NCBI GenBank assembly: GCA_965227905.1
Contig: OZ245780.1
Location: 3,658,001-3,722,000 of the forward strand
DNA: 64,000 nt
Direction: 5' to 3'
Source: CBDDHT01 sp965227905
Lineage (GTDB): Bacteria > Pseudomonadota > Alphaproteobacteria > Rhizobiales > Methyloligellaceae
The notes beneath the pieces were generated by a model. It was not told where the DNA came from. It was given only the letters and a program-made list of their open reading frames with translations, and searched no databases. Positions 60,737 to 64,000 of the stretch are shown here, one piece after another. Positions within the stretch are counted from its first letter, which is position 1. Each line of letters opens with the position of its first letter. The position numbers were made by a program, and so were the translations under genes.

Positions 60737-62413
60737 ATGCGTGTAGGTACAAAAGCACCACTCAGGATCAGCGAAACGGGGGTATCCTTGTACGAAATCA
60801 ATCTCTCCGAGTCGTATTTCCCCTGTCAGTTGGACGGCGAAGTTCGCGATATCACAGTCGGCGACTTATTGAGAGAGGTCGCGGGCTTACATCCGGACGC
60901 CGTGGCCCTTGTTGAGGTTGACGACTCCGGCAATTGCGGAAGGGAATGGACGTATTCGGCACTCATGAACGAGGCCGAACGGTTGGCACAAGTGCTCGCC
61001 AGCCGGTTTGCCCCGGGCGAGCGGATAGTTGTCTGGGCGCCGAACATCCCCGAGTGGATTTTCATGGAATATGCCTGCGGTTTGGCCGGTCTCGTTCTGG
61101 TCACCGCAAACCCATCGCTGCAGGCCAAGGAACTGCGCTATGTTCTTGAACAATCGGACGCGGTTGCTTTGTTCATGGTCGATACGTTTCGCGGCAATCC
61201 GATGGACACAATTGCAACCGACGCTGTCGCGGGGAACCCATCCATCCGTGAGGTTGTGAATCTCTTGGACGCAGATGCGCTGCAGATCCGCGGCAACCGC
61301 ATCGACGGACTCCCCGATGTCGACCCCAACGATGCCGCTCAGATCCAGTACACATCCGGAACAACCGGCTTCCCCAAAGGCGCCGTTCTCAGTCACAAGA
61401 ACCTGACCAACAATGCTCGTCTCTACTGCGCGCGCAAACAGGTTGGAGGCCACTCGGTCTGGGCCAATTTCATGCCGCTCTTTCACACGGCCGGATGCGC
61501 GACCGGTGCGATCGGTTGTCTTCAAGCAGCCTGCAAGATGCTGCTGATCAAACGCTTCGATGCTCCCATGTTTGCTCGTCTTATCGAAGAACAGGGAGTA
61601 ACGACCTGTTTTGCCGTGCCGACGATGCTGTTCAATCTCCTCGAAGCTCTGGAAGATACCCCCCGCGACATGGCGTCTTTGGAAGTCATCAGCACGGGTG
61701 GTGCGCCGGTGCCGCCGGAACTTGTGCGGCGCGTGCGCGATCGTCTTGGATGCCATCTCTTGTCAGCGTTCGGCCAGACCGAGCATTCACCGATGATCAG
61801 TCTCAATCCGGTGGAAGCCACTCTGGAACAAATCGTCGAAACGGCCGGGCAGCCACTGCCACACACCGAAGTCTCCATCCGCGACCCGGAAACCAACACT
61901 GTCATGCCGCTCGGCGCCGCTGGCGAAATCTGCGCGCGCTCATATGCGGTGATGATCGGTTACAACGACAACCCGGATGCAACCGCCGCTGCAATCGATG
62001 CTGACGGTTGGTTGCACACCGGCGATTTGGGCACGATCGATACCCAGGGATTCATCCGGGTAACCGGGCGTGTGAAGGATATGATTATCCGCGGCGGCGA
62101 GAACCATTTCCCGGCGGAAATCGAAGCGGTCCTGATCGAACACGAGAATATTGACCAGGTTGCGGTGGTCGGATTGCCGGACGAGAAATGGAGCGAGATC
62201 ATTGCCGCGTTCTTTCTGTCGTCAGAACCGCCAGACGTTGCGGCATTGAAGACCCATTGCCGGACCCATCTTTCCGCGCAGAAAACTCCAACAGTCTGGG
62301 TGCGTGTCCCTGAGTTCCCTTTGACGGGTTCGGGCAAAGTGCAGAAGTTTGTAATCCGCGACAAGTTTCTAACAGGCGGTTATGGCGAGGTACTCCATGA
62401 CAGTGAGAGTTGA
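60737..62413 (+). CDS. AMP-forming acyl-CoA synthetase
   Basis: Up to 558 residues; TTG 60788 with GGGGG upstream may be the true start, dropping 17 residues. Motifs: IQYTSGTTGFPKGAVLSHKNL (ATP-binding P-loop of the ANL superfamily), STGGAPVPPEL, the A5-type SAFGQTEHSP, GWLHTGDLGTID, RVKDMIIRGGENHFPAEIE and the C-terminal Lys region GSGKVQKFVIRD. It activates a fatty or aryl acid to its CoA ester through an acyl-AMP. First gene of a plus-strand unit with a crotonase and an alpha/beta-hydrolase. Confidence 0.94.
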   Translation: MRVGTKAPLRISETGVSLYEINLSESYFPCQLDGEVRDITVGDLLREVAGLHPDAVALVEVDDSGNCGREWTYSALMNEAERLAQVLASRFAPGERIVVWAPNIPEWIFMEYACGLAGLVLVTANPSLQAKELRYVLEQSDAVALFMVDTFRGNPMDTIATDAVAGNPSIREVVNLLDADALQIRGNRIDGLPDVDPNDAAQIQYTSGTTGFPKGAVLSHKNLTNNARLYCARKQVGGHSVWANFMPLFHTAGCATGAIGCLQAACKMLLIKRFDAPMFARLIEEQGVTTCFAVPTMLFNLLEALEDTPRDMASLEVISTGGAPVPPELVRRVRDRLGCHLLSAFGQTEHSPMISLNPVEATLEQIVETAGQPLPHTEVSIRDPETNTVMPLGAAGEICARSYAVMIGYNDNPDATAAAIDADGWLHTGDLGTIDTQGFIRVTGRVKDMIIRGGENHFPAEIEAVLIEHENIDQVAVVGLPDEKWSEIIAAFFLSSEPPDVAALKTHCRTHLSAQKTPTVWVRVPEFPLTGSGKVQKFVIRDKFLTGGYGEVLHDSES

Positions 62414-63188
62414 AGAGAACGGCGCAGTTTGGACTGTCATCCACTCCCGCCCGCAGGCGCGCAACGCAATGGACCCGGACAGCGCGCTGGCGCTCCATGA
62501 TTCATTCCGCACCTTTGACGAAGACGACGATGCCAGCGTGGCCGTCTTCTGGGGCGAAGGCGGCGCTTTCTGCGCCGGTTGGGATTTGAAGCATGCCGCC
62601 TCGCTCTCAGGCGCCGACGCGTTGGAGCCCTATGATTTCCCGAATGAAGGCGAACCGCCGATGGCGGCAATGGGGCCGAGCCGGCTTGATCTTTCGAAGC
62701 CTGTCATTGCCGCGATTGCTGGCCCCGCCGTCGCCGGCGGCATGGAATTGGCGCTTTGGTGCGACATTCGCGTGATGGAAGAAAGCGCATTCATGGGTGT
62801 CTATTGCCGCCGCTGGGGTATTCCGCTGATCGACGGCGGCACCGTTCGATTGCCGCGTCTCGTTGGAGAGGGCCGCGCGATGGACTTGATCCTGACCGGT
62901 CGAAAGGTTGATGCGGATGAAGCGTTGCGCATCGGTCTTTGTGAATATGTGGTTCCAGACGGGACGTCGCGTGCAAAGGCCGAGGAATTGGCGCACGACA
63001 TCGCCCGCTTTCCACAAAGCTGCATGAGGGCTGACCGTCGCTCAGCGCGCGCACAACATGGTTTGACCGAACGTCAGGCACTTCATGAGGAATGGTGGAA
63101 TAGCAAAGCCGAGGTCACGAAAGGTGTCGAAGGCGCCGCCCGTTTTGCCGGCGGCAAGGGTCGCGGCGGGGATTTCAAGAGCATTTAG
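62397..63188 (+). CDS. Enoyl-CoA hydratase/isomerase (crotonase) family protein
   Basis: About 263 residues starting at ATG 62397, which overlaps the end of the synthetase gene and has GAGGT upstream. Crotonase motifs: RPQARNAMDPDSA, GAFCAGWDLK (oxyanion hole), KPVIAAIAGPAVAGGMELALWCDI and IPLIDGGTVRLPRLVGEGRAMDLILTG. The usual hydratase acidic residues are not both evident, so it could be an isomerase. Overlap with the next start (TAGTG at 63186-63190) indicates one operon. Confidence 0.9.
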   Translation: MTVRVEENGAVWTVIHSRPQARNAMDPDSALALHDSFRTFDEDDDASVAVFWGEGGAFCAGWDLKHAASLSGADALEPYDFPNEGEPPMAAMGPSRLDLSKPVIAAIAGPAVAGGMELALWCDIRVMEESAFMGVYCRRWGIPLIDGGTVRLPRLVGEGRAMDLILTGRKVDADEALRIGLCEYVVPDGTSRAKAEELAHDIARFPQSCMRADRRSARAQHGLTERQALHEEWWNSKAEVTKGVEGAARFAGGKGRGGDFKSI

Positions 63189-64000
63189 TGTCGGCACAAA
63201 TGGAAAAGAAATTGAATTCAAACCACTCGATCCCATCGGGCTGCGCCAGACTGTTTGCTCATGTTACAGGTAGCGGCAATCCGGTCGTCTTTCTTCATGC
63301 CGCCGTCGCCGACAACCGCATGTGGTCGGCACAAATGGCTGGCATCAGTACGAGCCATAAGGCCATTGCTTACGATCGACGCGGATTCGGAGAGACAAGC
63401 TATCAAGAGGAGAACTTTTCCTCCGTAGCGGACCTGATCGCACTCCTCGATGCCGAGGCGGAAGACAGACCTGCTGTCCTCGTCGGGTGTTCGCAAGGCG
63501 GACGTATAGTGCTCGATGCAGCACTAGAGCATCCATCACGGTTCAGTGGACTTGTCCTAATCGCACCTAACGTTCCAGGCACTCCTGAGCCGGCGAACCC
63601 ACCCGAAATCGAGAACCTGCTCGAACAACAAAGAGAAGCTGTCGAAACCGGAAACGTAGACCAGATAAATGCGATCAAAGCTCGTATTTGGCTTGATGGT
63701 CCCCTCGCGCCGGAGGGCCGTGTGACGGGATCGGAGCGTGAACTCCTTCTTGACATGAACGCCATCGCATTGAAATCGCCTCCAACGGGGACAGATATCG
63801 ATGTCTCCGAATTTGTGCCAGCGTTCGACCGTCTTGAAGAGATAACGATGCCGTCGCTCGTGATTTGGGGCGATCTGGAATTCCCCCACATCCAGGAGAG
63901 ATGCCGTCTCGTGGCGGACAAGCTGATGAACGGTTCGAGCCGTGTGTTGACCGGTACAGCTCACCTTCCAAGTCTGGACCGCCCGGACGATGTCACAAAC
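63188..64000 (+). CDS. Alpha/beta-hydrolase, cut by the window end
   Basis: At least 271 codons, starting at GTG 63188 (overlapping the crotonase stop) or ATG 63200. Alpha/beta-hydrolase features: HVTGSGNPVVFLHAAVADNRMW (oxyanion strand), AYDRRGFGETSY, the nucleophile elbow VGCSQGGRIVLD (Ser) and the late strand LVIWGDLE. The C-terminus and the catalytic His are past the end. Located after synthetase and crotonase, it may be a thioesterase or ring-cleavage hydrolase of the same pathway. Confidence 0.88.
   Translation, partial: MSAQMEKKLNSNHSIPSGCARLFAHVTGSGNPVVFLHAAVADNRMWSAQMAGISTSHKAIAYDRRGFGETSYQEENFSSVADLIALLDAEAEDRPAVLVGCSQGGRIVLDAALEHPSRFSGLVLIAPNVPGTPEPANPPEIENLLEQQREAVETGNVDQINAIKARIWLDGPLAPEGRVTGSERELLLDMNAIALKSPPTGTDIDVSEFVPAFDRLEEITMPSLVIWGDLEFPHIQERCRLVADKLMNGSSRVLTGTAHLPSLDRPDDVTN

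Overview
The window reads as chromosomal DNA of a moderately GC-rich alphaproteobacterium. The evidence is a GcrA-type DNA-binding protein, a small Sel1-type protein, DUF4189 and DUF1036-like secreted proteins, a caspase-Sel1-peptidoglycan-binding protein and a c'-type cytochrome. Genus cannot be fixed from sequence alone. No rRNA, tRNA, CRISPR array, intact insertion sequence or phage structural gene was recognised.

Layout. (1) 0.04-5.1 kb: four minus-strand genes for membrane or exported proteins around a large DUF2235 alpha/beta-hydrolase with membrane segments, closed by a clear terminator at 44-77. (2) 5.3-8.5 kb: a small regulatory island with a GcrA-like protein, an XRE/S24 self-cleaving repressor, palindromic operators, a repressed-looking target gene and a 25-residue membrane microprotein. 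(3) 8.6-20.1 kb: housekeeping region with two EamA transporters, a YfcG-like GST, a quinone oxidoreductase bracketed by two inverted copies of a long palindrome, the genes gatC-GNAT-gatA-chorismate mutase-DUF559-gatB, and a ComEC-like MBL protein. Two families of palindromic intergenic repeats cluster here. (4) 20.2-32.4 kb: YbaK-like deacylase, an acyl-CoA dehydrogenase, and a series of exported proteins (DUF4189, a ClpP-fold protein, two divergent CAP-domain proteins). These are followed by a protein of thirteen exact 43-residue repeats facing an exported caspase. (5) 32.8-46 kb: AraC regulator with an intradiol dioxygenase, TrhO, a formylglycine-generating-enzyme-like protein, small exported proteins, a GAF regulator with an N-terminal LuxR-type HTH, a cytochrome, a methyltransferase remnant, an MBL hydrolase and an orphan chemoreceptor. 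(6) 46-54 kb: enolase-superfamily enzyme, tautomerase, nucleotidyltransferase, cupin, sterol desaturase, SDR, a third CAP protein, a DUF1036-like protein and a PLP-dependent ammonia-lyase. (7) 54-64 kb: two acyl-CoA catabolic blocks. The first is ADP-forming acyl-CoA synthetase, quinone oxidoreductase and acyl-CoA dehydrogenase on the minus strand. The second is AMP-forming acyl-CoA synthetase, crotonase and an alpha/beta-hydrolase cut by the window end on the plus strand.

The strongest candidates for something undescribed are the S24-operator regulon with its microprotein, the DUF2235 membrane cluster, the 43-residue-repeat protein beside the caspase, and the link between the DUF559 nuclease and the palindromic repeat family. 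All functional proposals for these are inference.
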